Below are positions 53,341 through 62,087 of a stretch of 64,000 nt of DNA, piece by piece (positions within the stretch are counted from its first letter, which is position 1; every line of letters begins with the position of its first letter). Source of the stretch: Bacteroidota bacterium. Its GTDB lineage: Bacteria > Bacteroidota > Bacteroidia > Bacteroidales > NBLH01. Where the stretch lies: positions 62,001 to 126,000 of the forward strand of contig JANYKN010000183.1 in NCBI GenBank assembly GCA_025361565.1, written 5' to 3'. A model generated the notes under the pieces. That model did not search any database and was not told the origin of the DNA. It was given only the letters and a program-made list of their open reading frames with translations. A program made the position numbers and the translations under genes.

Positions 53341-56300
53341 TTAGAAAACGCATTTAAGGTTAAACCCAATGTAGCGTATCGAAGGGTCACTAAAGTTTTC
53401 GTAGCCTCCATCTGGGTCAGAATACTTAAACTGTTTGGCCCACAAAAATACATTTTGTGCTATTGCAGATACTGAAACCCCTTGTGATTTAAACTTTGCG
53501 CATAGGCTTTTTGGTAAATCATAGGTAAGAGAAATCTCCCTTATTTTGAAAAAGGTGGTACTATAAGCTTCAAGTGGTGAAGGTGAGCCACCCCAGGCAG
53601 TACCTTTGTGATAAGATTTTATATAAGTTTCGTAAGTTACCGGTACATCGTTTGGAACAAGTACTCTTGTATCACTGGTAATATTTCCATAAGTATCGTA
53701 AGTTGCTACCCCAGAAATTACTTTTACCCCATAACCGATGTAATTTTTTGTTCCGGGCTGGGTAGCATCAAGATATCTTGCAGGAACAACAGAATTGGGA
53801 TGTGAACCTGAAACCCACATATACATTTCGGTTGTTGTTTGGGCTAATCCACCTACACGGCCATCAAGTGAAAACCCAAAATTCCAGTTTTTATATCTGA
53901 GATTGGTATTTGCTCCCCAAATCCAATCAGGATCTGAATTGCCAAATTTTGAAGGGTAAGCGGAATAAAGAGGTACTCCGTTCTTGTGAATTATATTTTT
54001 ATCCTTATCATACTGAAAATCATAAAGGACAAATGCATCAGCCCTTTCGCCTACTTTTACCCAGGGTTCGTCTTCAGAGTATACGGAATCTAATTTTGTA
54101 TAATATCTGGCATATTTCGACCAGTTTATTGAAACATCCCACTGCCAATCATTTGACTTTATTGGCGTTACATTTGCAGTAATTTCAATACCTTTTCTAG
54201 TAATCTCCTCTCCACTGTTGATATAATTATAGTAATACCCAGAGGCAGGAGATATCTCTGCTTCTCTAAGGAAATCATACATCCTTTTATTGTAATAAGA
54301 TATATCAACAGAGGCTCTGTTTTTGTAAAGGTTAAAAGCAGTACCCAACTCCCAGGTAGATGCACCTTCTGCAAACACATCATCGTTCCTTATGGTACTC
54401 GGTAAAGATGCAGAACTTAAACTACCCCAGGCATTATTGGAAACTGAATATACCTTGTTGATGTCATAGATATCAGCAGGTTGTCTTGCTGAGGTCCATG
54501 AACCACGAAATTTCCACATAGAGAGCCAATCCATTTTTGGCAATAATTCAGAAGCAATAAAACTTCCTGAAATTGATGGATAAAAATAAGATCTGGTAGA
54601 TTTGGATAGGGTGGAACTCCAATCGTTACGGAAAGTTCCTTCTACATACACCATTCTCTTCCATGATAAAGATAATCTTCCAAACAAGCTATTTACCTGA
54701 CGCTTGTATAAACTAGATGCAACATAGGCTGGTAATACAGAGGCTTTGAGTGAGTAAAAACCTGGTATTGAAAGTCCACCTTGAGTTCGTGAATCTGTAC
54801 CTTCATCTTGATTTAAATAAATAGTTCCGCCAGCAAAAGCATCAATTGTAAATTCGCCAATTTCTTTGTTACCCGAAAGCAAAAGATCATTGTTGAAACT
54901 ATAGCCCCTGCCAAGTCCCAAGTTGTATGATCCCAACCTGGATTCGCCCCAAACCTGACTTCCATTATCGATTACAGTAGAAGCTCCTGCACTTATTAAT
55001 GAACCTTCAGAAATTTGTATGGTCTGGCGATTACTGTAAGTGTCGAATCCTGAACGCAATGTTGCTTTTAACCATGAAGTCACATCATAACGCATAGAAA
55101 GTGAGCCATTAAAAATGTCCTTGTTTAAGCTATGGGTCCTTTCGTTTCTATCAAAATAAGGATTGTTGTTGGTGTCAGTGTAACTAGTGTTTTGGACTTC
55201 ATTTGGCACCACCCAATAATCTTTATAGTCCAACACGTTCCAATCGGGCGACGACCAAATTAGCATAGAATACATAGGATCATATCCGGTATAACCACTA
55301 AAACCAATATTGGGCGAAGATTGCTTATTATATGAGATACTTGATGATAAAGTGAACTTTTTAACTTTGATATCGCCACCTATGGTATAAGTAAATTTAT
55401 CAAACATAGAATTGGGATATTGTCCTTTATTTTTCACCCAGGTAGCAGAGGCGCGAAAACTTCCGAATTCACTTTGCTGCACCAGGTTAATATTGTTATT
55501 TAAAATATAACCCTGTTCTAAAAAATTTTTGAAGTTATCTTTTCCAATAGGCAAATAGGGCATCTCTTTCATGGATTTTGATATCGGATCCCATTGTATA
55601 ACTGGTTGCCCTTCCATAGGTGGCCCCCAGGAACCATCGCCATTTGAAGCATAGGTGTTGGTTGCGGTGTTAACAACGCGGCCATAAGTTGATTGTGTTT
55701 CAGGGATTGCCAAATAACCGGCTGTAAACATCGTGCCGCTATTAAAAGATACGGTCATTCCTTTCTTTTTGCTTCCTTGTTTTGTTGTAACCATAATGGC
55801 ACCACTTGCTCCACGATAACCATAAAGCGCTGAGGCAGTTGCGCCTTTAAGAACACTGATACTCTCAATGTCGTCGGATGGTAAGTCGCGCAAGCTCATA
55901 TTGCCATAAGGCACACCATCAATTACCAAAAGAGGCGCTTCGCCACGTATCAGAATATCAGGTTCAGCTGCAAACTCAGTACTGTTCTTAACCATCAAAC
56001 CAGCTACTTTTCCTGTAAGAGAGGTTCCTACGTCCAAACTTTTTACTTTTTGTAATCCTTCACCATCTACATTTTGTACGGCAAAACCCAATGCTTTTTC
56101 CTCGCGTTTTATACCAAGGGCTGTTACTACAACTTCTTCCAGGTTATTGGCTTCTTCATCCAATACCACATCTACACTGGTCCTTCCTTCCAAAGCAATC
56201 GACTGAGTTGCAAATCCTAAATTTGAAAATACCAGTGTGGCATTGGGATCAGTTATTCCAATTGAAAATTTACCGTCAAGATCAGTAATTGCTCCAACAG

Positions 56301-56784
56301 TGCTTCCCTTCACCTGAATGTTAACACCAGGAAGCGGAAGACCATCATTGCTTCCGGTTACTCTACCGGTAACTATAATTTGCTGTCCACCAGATTTAAA
56401 TAGATTTGCTTTAGATTTAGTTGTAAGTACAATCTGACGATCATATACAATAAAATCAACATCCTCTCCGGTAAATATTTTTGATAGTACCTCTTTGATA
56501 GACATTTTGTTTACATGTATATCAACTTTACGGTTTATGTCTATTATTTTTTGATTAAGGAGAAAGTAGAACTCACTGGTTTTTTCAATTTCATTAAGCA
56601 CTTGTTCTACAGTTGCATTTTTAAAATCTAAGGAGACTTTTTCTGATTGAGAATATGAATTGTTTGCCATAACATTCATTACCCCCAACAATAGCAGTAC
56701 TATTGTGATCTTCATAATTCGCAGAATTAAATGAACTTTCGCACACGGTTTGTTAAACCATGTGAATAGATGATTTTTTTTCAT
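53341..56784 (-). CDS. susC: SusC/RagA-family TonB-dependent outer-membrane transporter with STN domain
   Basis: The 1147-residue protein has a signal-bearing start (about 1-45), then an STN (secretin/TonB short N-terminal) domain at about 50-120. A carboxypeptidase-regulatory-like domain (about 133-220; GRVTGSNDGLPLPGVNIQVKG) and a plug (about 225-345; SIDDIESISVLKGATASALYG type) follow, then the barrel, ending IGFNLKCVF. The STN domain lets such transporters signal to a FecR anti-sigma factor. FecR and an ECF sigma gene lie just upstream, so a glycan-responsive switch is likely. The spacing to SusD is 95 bp. Confidence 0.95.
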   Translation of the reverse strand: MKKNHLFTWFNKPCAKVHLILRIMKITIVLLLLGVMNVMANNSYSQSEKVSLDFKNATVEQVLNEIEKTSEFYFLLNQKIIDINRKVDIHVNKMSIKEVLSKIFTGEDVDFIVYDRQIVLTTKSKANLFKSGGQQIIVTGRVTGSNDGLPLPGVNIQVKGSTVGAITDLDGKFSIGITDPNATLVFSNLGFATQSIALEGRTSVDVVLDEEANNLEEVVVTALGIKREEKALGFAVQNVDGEGLQKVKSLDVGTSLTGKVAGLMVKNSTEFAAEPDILIRGEAPLLVIDGVPYGNMSLRDLPSDDIESISVLKGATASALYGYRGASGAIMVTTKQGSKKKGMTVSFNSGTMFTAGYLAIPETQSTYGRVVNTATNTYASNGDGSWGPPMEGQPVIQWDPISKSMKEMPYLPIGKDNFKNFLEQGYILNNNINLVQQSEFGSFRASATWVKNKGQYPNSMFDKFTYTIGGDIKVKKFTLSSSISYNKQSSPNIGFSGYTGYDPMYSMLIWSSPDWNVLDYKDYWVVPNEVQNTSYTDTNNNPYFDRNERTHSLNKDIFNGSLSMRYDVTSWLKATLRSGFDTYSNRQTIQISEGSLISAGASTVIDNGSQVWGESRLGSYNLGLGRGYSFNNDLLLSGNKEIGEFTIDAFAGGTIYLNQDEGTDSRTQGGLSIPGFYSLKASVLPAYVASSLYKRQVNSLFGRLSLSWKRMVYVEGTFRNDWSSTLSKSTRSYFYPSISGSFIASELLPKMDWLSMWKFRGSWTSARQPADIYDINKVYSVSNNAWGSLSSASLPSTIRNDDVFAEGASTWELGTAFNLYKNRASVDISYYNKRMYDFLREAEISPASGYYYNYINSGEEITRKGIEITANVTPIKSNDWQWDVSINWSKYARYYTKLDSVYSEDEPWVKVGERADAFVLYDFQYDKDKNIIHKNGVPLYSAYPSKFGNSDPDWIWGANTNLRYKNWNFGFSLDGRVGGLAQTTTEMYMWVSGSHPNSVVPARYLDATQPGTKNYIGYGVKVISGVATYDTYGNITSDTRVLVPNDVPVTYETYIKSYHKGTAWGGSPSPLEAYSTTFFKIREISLTYDLPKSLCAKFKSQGVSVSAIAQNVFLWAKQFKYSDPDGGYENFSDPSIRYIGFNLKCVF

Positions 56785-56857
56785 AAATTTGTAATCTTAA
56801 AAGGTTAGAAAAATGTTCTTTTGTCTAATAAATTTGTTTTTTTGACCTTTAAATCTG

Positions 56858-56888
56858 GGGGAAAGTGGCCTAAACTTTCCCCTTTTTT
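56858..56888 (+). terminator. Hairpin between fecR and susC
   Basis: GGGGAAAGT (56858-56866) and ACTTTCCCC (56874-56882) form a perfect 9-bp stem with a 7-nt loop and a six-T run on the plus strand. The flanking genes run on the minus strand, where no T-run follows. On that strand it is therefore more likely an attenuator or a 5' leader hairpin of susC than a full terminator. Confidence 0.45.
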
Positions 56889-56994
56889 ATAAGGTAAAAA
56901 TCATTTTGATTGACTTGTTCATTTCATTGGCTTTATCTTTTTTATATAATTGATTAATTTTAGGTTCTCTTTATTTTTTTATTAAATCCTATTC

Positions 56995-58053
56995 TTATTT
57001 ACCCGTTTGAAAAATAATATATTTCTTTTTCGGAAATGTTCCATCTTTCAAAGGTTTTGCCGTTATATCTTTATAATCAATTGGTGATGAAACTTTTAAA
57101 AATTTCAGGATGTTGATCAGGCTCTCTTCATGAAAAGTTGCCCAATAGCGATACTCTTTTATTTGATTTCCCTTCAATTCAATATCCACATTATATAACA
57201 GACTTAATTTTTGTGCTACATCCGGTAAACTTTCATTTCTAAAAATTAATTTACCATCTTTCCATGCAATGTATTTGTAAACATCTTCTTCATTAAGATT
57301 TGACTGTTCAGTAACAGAATCATATGACAAATGCTGATTGGGAATCATTTTTTGTATACTGATATATTTTTTGTTTTTATCCGTTTTAAATATTTCAACT
57401 TTCCCTTCCTGTAAAGCAACTTCAGTTAAATGACTTGAAGAAAATGCCCGAACATTAAATTTTGTTCCTGTAGCTTTTACATTCAAATTTTTAGTCTGAA
57501 CAATAAACGGACTGGCTTTATTAGAATGAACTTCAAAATAAGCTTCCCCAGTTAAAAGGACAATACGTTCAGTATTTGCGAACTTAACCGGATATCGCAA
57601 GGTGCTTCCGGAATTTAACCAAACGCTTGATCCATCACTCAATAGAAGTGAAGAACGTGTTCCATATGCTGCCTTTACTTCGTTATAAACAACATTATCA
57701 GGTGACTGCAAATCATGGTTTTGAGCTATCCTTCCAATTAAAAATCCACCAATTACAAGAGGAATGATTGCAATTGCAGCAATTCGTTGCAATACATGCA
57801 AAAGCTTATAGCTTTTTTCCTTACCAGAAATTCGGTACTCAACTTTTTTAAATGCCTTCATTATTCCTTCGTCTGAAATAAGGTTATCTGGATTTAAAGT
57901 ATCCCAAATATTCTGTATCTGATGAAAATACTTGTAATTTGATTTTGAAGCTTTGATCCAACTATTCAAAATTACAATTTCCTCTTCCGTAGCTTTTCCT
58001 GCAAGGTAGTTGGCAATTAAACGGTCAATATTTTCTATTTTTTCAATTTCCAT
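56995..58053 (-). CDS. FecR-family anti-sigma factor
   Basis: The 352-residue protein has a cytoplasmic N-terminal domain (about 1-80), one transmembrane helix (about 86-108) and a periplasmic FecR domain (about 115-225; SVWLNSGSTLRYPVKF, GEAYFEV) with a C-terminal DUF4974-type domain (about 280-345). It holds the ECF sigma factor and receives the signal from the SusC STN domain. It lies between the sigma gene (250 bp upstream) and susC. Confidence 0.93.
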   Translation of the reverse strand: MEIEKIENIDRLIANYLAGKATEEEIVILNSWIKASKSNYKYFHQIQNIWDTLNPDNLISDEGIMKAFKKVEYRISGKEKSYKLLHVLQRIAAIAIIPLVIGGFLIGRIAQNHDLQSPDNVVYNEVKAAYGTRSSLLLSDGSSVWLNSGSTLRYPVKFANTERIVLLTGEAYFEVHSNKASPFIVQTKNLNVKATGTKFNVRAFSSSHLTEVALQEGKVEIFKTDKNKKYISIQKMIPNQHLSYDSVTEQSNLNEEDVYKYIAWKDGKLIFRNESLPDVAQKLSLLYNVDIELKGNQIKEYRYWATFHEESLINILKFLKVSSPIDYKDITAKPLKDGTFPKKKYIIFQTGK

Positions 58054-58302
58054 ATTCCTATTTTCATAACAACGACAATTCAGAAATAAAATCCCACAGT
58101 TAAAATGATGATTTTTTTAACTTTTTTTTTGATTTTTGTTAATAATTGTGAAATCACAAAAACAGTCTTGTGTATTTGATTGATATTTTGCAATTTACAA
58201 AGATTTGACTTTTGTGTTTGAAACTTGGAATAATTTGATTTTTATAATCTTATCAAACTATTTGTCTGTTGGATTGATGTATTATATGCCAGAACAATGA
58301 TC

Positions 58303-58896
58303 TTATAACTTGGAAATCAGTATAATAAATGGAATAAATTCAATTAAATATTCATTCAGGTGCTCTTTCAATAGGCTTAATGCTTTTGCAATCCTATCTT
58401 CGATAGTTCTAACTGATACCGATTGAATATCAGCGATTTCCTGATATTTTTTACCATCAAACCGACTCAGAATAAAAGCTTCTTTTACTTCTATTGGCAA
58501 TAAATTTAGTGTTGTTTCGATCTTCGTCTCTAATTCACTTCTTAAAACATAATTATCAGTATCACGCTCAGAAAGGTTAGTATTATTAATTATGAAATCG
58601 CTATAATTATTTCTTGTTTTTAGGTGTTTGATCCAGTTTAGGCATCTATTCTGAACCATTTTAAGCAAATAGGATTTTAGGGAGGAAGTAATTAAAAGTA
58701 CCTCATGGTTTTCCCAGATATAAACAAAAATATCCTGAACTATTTCCTCAGAAGAATTTGAGTCACGCAGAAAAATATTGGCAAAGGAAACTAAATTGGC
58801 ATAGTAAAAGGAAAAAATAGAAGAAAATGCACTTTTATCTCCAGCCTTCAACTTCGCAATTAAAATCTTTTCATAAATCAAGTCATTTTTTTCCAT
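58303..58896 (-). CDS. ECF RNA polymerase sigma factor
   Basis: The 197-residue protein is an ECF sigma-70 factor of the FecI-like group in Bacteroidota PULs. Region 2 (about 25-90; FLRDSNSSEEIVQDIFVYIWEN) and region 4 (about 125-182; REAFILSRFDGKKYQEIADI-type HTH) are clear. It probably drives the susC and downstream genes when released by FecR. Its own promoter is not evident. Confidence 0.93.
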   Translation of the reverse strand: MEKNDLIYEKILIAKLKAGDKSAFSSIFSFYYANLVSFANIFLRDSNSSEEIVQDIFVYIWENHEVLLITSSLKSYLLKMVQNRCLNWIKHLKTRNNYSDFIINNTNLSERDTDNYVLRSELETKIETTLNLLPIEVKEAFILSRFDGKKYQEIADIQSVSVRTIEDRIAKALSLLKEHLNEYLIEFIPFIILISKL

Positions 58897-59313
58897 CTAA
58901 TGCTTCTATAAAAATCCATCACTTCATTTGCAAGATGTAAATTATTTTAGGATTGATAGCATTCTATCATGAAAAAAATATAGGTTTAGCCGCAAAAGTC
59001 CTAATCCATTAAGCAATTATTCGCTCTAAATTATTGTAAAGATTTAATAAAACAAAACATAGACGTAGATAAAACAATTAGCAAGTTTTAGAATCTGAAA
59101 TTGTCTAATTTTCTTTAACTCTATAAGTTCTTTTTATCAAAAAGGTTTAAAATTGATCAAAACGCAGAAAAATGATGGAAATTTATTTACCAGTGCAAAA
59201 CAAAAAACCTGAACAAAGTCAGGTTTTTATTTCATTCTTTAATGCACTAGATAAAACTCTTGTAGTTATATTAAAGTTCAAAATGCCAAAGCTTTGACTG
59301 CTTTTTCTCAAAT
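58897..59313. other. Spacer between the GH5 unit and the sigma gene
   Basis: About 417 bp. It holds the GH5 terminator (59203-59228) and a weak short hairpin (tgatag/ctatca, near 58957-58974). It must hold the ECF sigma promoter, but no clear TAnnTTTG is seen on the minus strand. Confidence 0.4.
59203..59228 (-). terminator. Terminator of the GH5 gene pair
   Basis: A perfect 10-bp stem (aaaaacctga / tcaggttttt) with a 6-nt loop lies 86 bp past the stop of the GH5 gene at 59314. It is followed by T-rich sequence on the minus strand, so the two GH5 genes are probably their own transcription unit. Confidence 0.7.
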
Positions 59314-62040
59314 CTAATTATCCACAACCAATTTATAATTAATAATTTCATTTTTTGAAGATAGCTTTAAAAGGTATGAACCATTTTTAAGCTTGGAAAT
59401 ATCAATTGGATTGTTTGACGATTTATCATTCATAACTTTTCCTGAAAGTTGAACTTGCCCTGTCATATTAATTAATTCGTAAGTAATTGGCTGATTATTT
59501 GCTTGTTTAAGATAAATAATTCCTTTTGCGGGATTTGGAAAAATTTGAACATCCAAATTATTCTTACCCGTGGATTGAATACCGCTGACAAAATCAAAAC
59601 TGAACCAGTTAATATTAAATCCAGACTTTTTAATTAAAAGTCGCAATATATATTGACCCGCAGGAAATTGCACGTTCTTAGTCACTGTTGTCCATGTTTG
59701 CCATCCACCTGTAACAGGTAAATCAATAGTATGCAATGAAGTTGTAGACTCTCCTACCAATTGCATTTCAATTTGTCCGGCAGCAGATAATGAAGAAATT
59801 CTATAATTTACCGCATATATTCCCGGGCCATCTACATTGATTAGATAATCAAGATAATCACCAGGGTCAGTATAGCCAAGATCAGTTCCACCTCCAGCAT
59901 CTAAGGATGCTTCGGGAGTAAGTCCACTATTGTAATAAAAGTCCTCCACTTCAATCTTAACAGGAATTTGGAATCTTTGTGGTAATGTATTTGTTACCTT
60001 TTTATCGATAAAACTTGTGAGTAAGGTTCCATCTGCGGCAGTAATTTGATTCCCTGAATAGGAAACCAATATAGTATTCCCTGCTTTAATCAAATTAGAA
60101 ATTTTAAGATCAATTATTCTTGAATTTAATAAATTCGCTTCAACACTTGAAACCGGAACCTCAGTTCCATTAACCGAAACTTTAAAATCAGCCAAACTGG
60201 CTAATATCCCTGAAGATACAGCCTTATTTACTTGTATATTAATCACATAACCATCTGCATTGGTTACCGCTGAAACAAATTCGGTTGAGATATCAGTAGT
60301 TTCACCTACTTGGGTAAATTCAAAGCTGCTTACATTAAATCCACCTTTATCAACATAAAAACGCAATTTATGCACCCCTTGGGTAAGCACAACATTGCTT
60401 ACGGTCTTTGTTTGCCAGGCTTGCCAGGCTCCTGTTGAAGGCACATTTGCAGAAGAACAAATATCGGCACCATCTTCCTGAAAATGAAATAATCCACTTG
60501 AGTTTAAACTTGACACTCTTAAATTGATATTATAAAGAGCCGTTTTTGATGTATTGACCGTAAATTGCATCCATTCACCATCTTCGGTATTTGAAACATT
60601 AAATACGTTTGAAAAAACCAAATCTGTGCATGGTTGAATATCCACACCGTCATTTCTGTATGCCCAGCCCTGATTCCATGCAACATAATTACCTGTTGAA
60701 AGATGATAATTTGCAACATCTTTATCAAAATAAGCATTTCCATTTGAACCCAAATCAAAATTAGTAGGATAAATGATGCCAGGAATATCATTTTGATGAT
60801 AGGGTTTGGTATCATTCGATTTTATTTGTCTGAACATAGCATCGATCACATCGGGATGGTAACTGCAATTTTCCATTTTTGCATTTTCGGCTGTTTGCAT
60901 CAATGCATCCGTTGCAAATTGGATGGTCGGCTTAGCGATCAACCCTTTCCAGTAATTTAACAAAGTTTCATATTCCGCAGTTTTTTTAATGGAAAGTGGG
61001 CCAGCAATGGCATCAATTTTTTTAAGAGGCCACCAGGCCCATCCAATCTTATTTTCTTCCATTAAGGTAATACATTCTTTAAACCAAGTATTTGAGTTTT
61101 CGCCGCTTTCGCCAAGCCAAATAGGAACATTATTGTTATTCCGGATATTTAGCATCCACTGTATTGCACTTTTATCATTAAAAGTCCAGTATTTATGAAA
61201 ACTATAAACCATATTGTTATCCCAGGGAGGTGTTAATCCAGCATAATCATTTGCAAACCAGTTACCTTCAATAAAAATAATGTGGTTTTGATCTACTAGC
61301 CTTATGCTATCAGTTATTCTTTTGTAAAGATTTTTAAGGGCTGCATTATCCGGTAAAGTCCAATTGGGTTCATTAATCAAATCATAGCCACCAATCCATT
61401 CTTCATCCTTATAGCGATCTGCAAGTTTTTTCCAAAGTGCAACAGTTTTATTCCAGTTTTCGATATTTTCCCATAAAGACGGCTTATTAACATCATAGTC
61501 GGAAATACCTGCATCTTTTCCTTGTCCACCGGGAGCTGCGTGCAAATCAAGAATTAAATAGATATGATTTTTAGAACACCATTTTAAAAGACTGTCAGTC
61601 AAATCAAAACCTTTTTGTAACCAAGTATTTTCTCCTGCAACAGGTTCGCTTTCAATAGGAAGTGTATATAAATTGTAATGCATGGGTAATCGTATTGAAT
61701 TGAATCCCCAGGATGCAATCGAGTCAATATCAACTTCGCGAACAGAATTTGCGAGCCATGCATCATAAAATGCTTGCATACCACTTTGACCAATCAAATC
61801 AGTTATCTTTTTCTTTAAATCGTGCTGGGTATTTGCAAAATCTGAGGTTTGCATCATGTAACCCTCTTGTATCATCCATCCACCAAGACCCATTCCTCTA
61901 AGAATGATTTCTTCATTGTTCCCATTTACAATCTGCTTATTACTGGCTTTTAAAAAACCTTGTGCTGATATTTGAATTGGCGCAAAAATGAAGAAGATTA
62001 CGATAATTATTAAGGAAATTTTAAAATTAGATTTACACAT
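59314..62040 (-). CDS. T9SS-secreted GH5 family glucanase with two CBM6-like modules
   Basis: The 908-residue protein has a signal peptide (about 1-26), a GH5 catalytic domain (about 28-390) with ILRGMGLGGWMIQEGYM at the start, acid/base Glu in DLINEPNW (about 224) and nucleophile Glu in WLGESGEN (about 311). Two CBM6-like modules (about 420-578 and 690-820) flank an Ig-like segment (about 585-685), and a T9SS sorting domain (about 830-908; IFPNPAKGIIYL) ends the chain. The GLGGW start recalls exo-beta-1,3-glucanases. It probably works at the cell surface or is released. Confidence 0.9.
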   Translation of the reverse strand: MCKSNFKISLIIIVIFFIFAPIQISAQGFLKASNKQIVNGNNEEIILRGMGLGGWMIQEGYMMQTSDFANTQHDLKKKITDLIGQSGMQAFYDAWLANSVREVDIDSIASWGFNSIRLPMHYNLYTLPIESEPVAGENTWLQKGFDLTDSLLKWCSKNHIYLILDLHAAPGGQGKDAGISDYDVNKPSLWENIENWNKTVALWKKLADRYKDEEWIGGYDLINEPNWTLPDNAALKNLYKRITDSIRLVDQNHIIFIEGNWFANDYAGLTPPWDNNMVYSFHKYWTFNDKSAIQWMLNIRNNNNVPIWLGESGENSNTWFKECITLMEENKIGWAWWPLKKIDAIAGPLSIKKTAEYETLLNYWKGLIAKPTIQFATDALMQTAENAKMENCSYHPDVIDAMFRQIKSNDTKPYHQNDIPGIIYPTNFDLGSNGNAYFDKDVANYHLSTGNYVAWNQGWAYRNDGVDIQPCTDLVFSNVFNVSNTEDGEWMQFTVNTSKTALYNINLRVSSLNSSGLFHFQEDGADICSSANVPSTGAWQAWQTKTVSNVVLTQGVHKLRFYVDKGGFNVSSFEFTQVGETTDISTEFVSAVTNADGYVINIQVNKAVSSGILASLADFKVSVNGTEVPVSSVEANLLNSRIIDLKISNLIKAGNTILVSYSGNQITAADGTLLTSFIDKKVTNTLPQRFQIPVKIEVEDFYYNSGLTPEASLDAGGGTDLGYTDPGDYLDYLINVDGPGIYAVNYRISSLSAAGQIEMQLVGESTTSLHTIDLPVTGGWQTWTTVTKNVQFPAGQYILRLLIKKSGFNINWFSFDFVSGIQSTGKNNLDVQIFPNPAKGIIYLKQANNQPITYELINMTGQVQLSGKVMNDKSSNNPIDISKLKNGSYLLKLSSKNEIINYKLVVDN

Positions 62041-62087
62041 AGATAGTTGAGTTCTTTTTAAATAACGAAGTATTTTATAATGTTAAC

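Noticed and set aside
58098-58122. Hairpin agttaaaa...ttttaact with a long T-run between the sigma gene and fecR
   Set aside because: The T-run is on the plus strand while both genes run on the minus strand; A/T-only stem of low stability.
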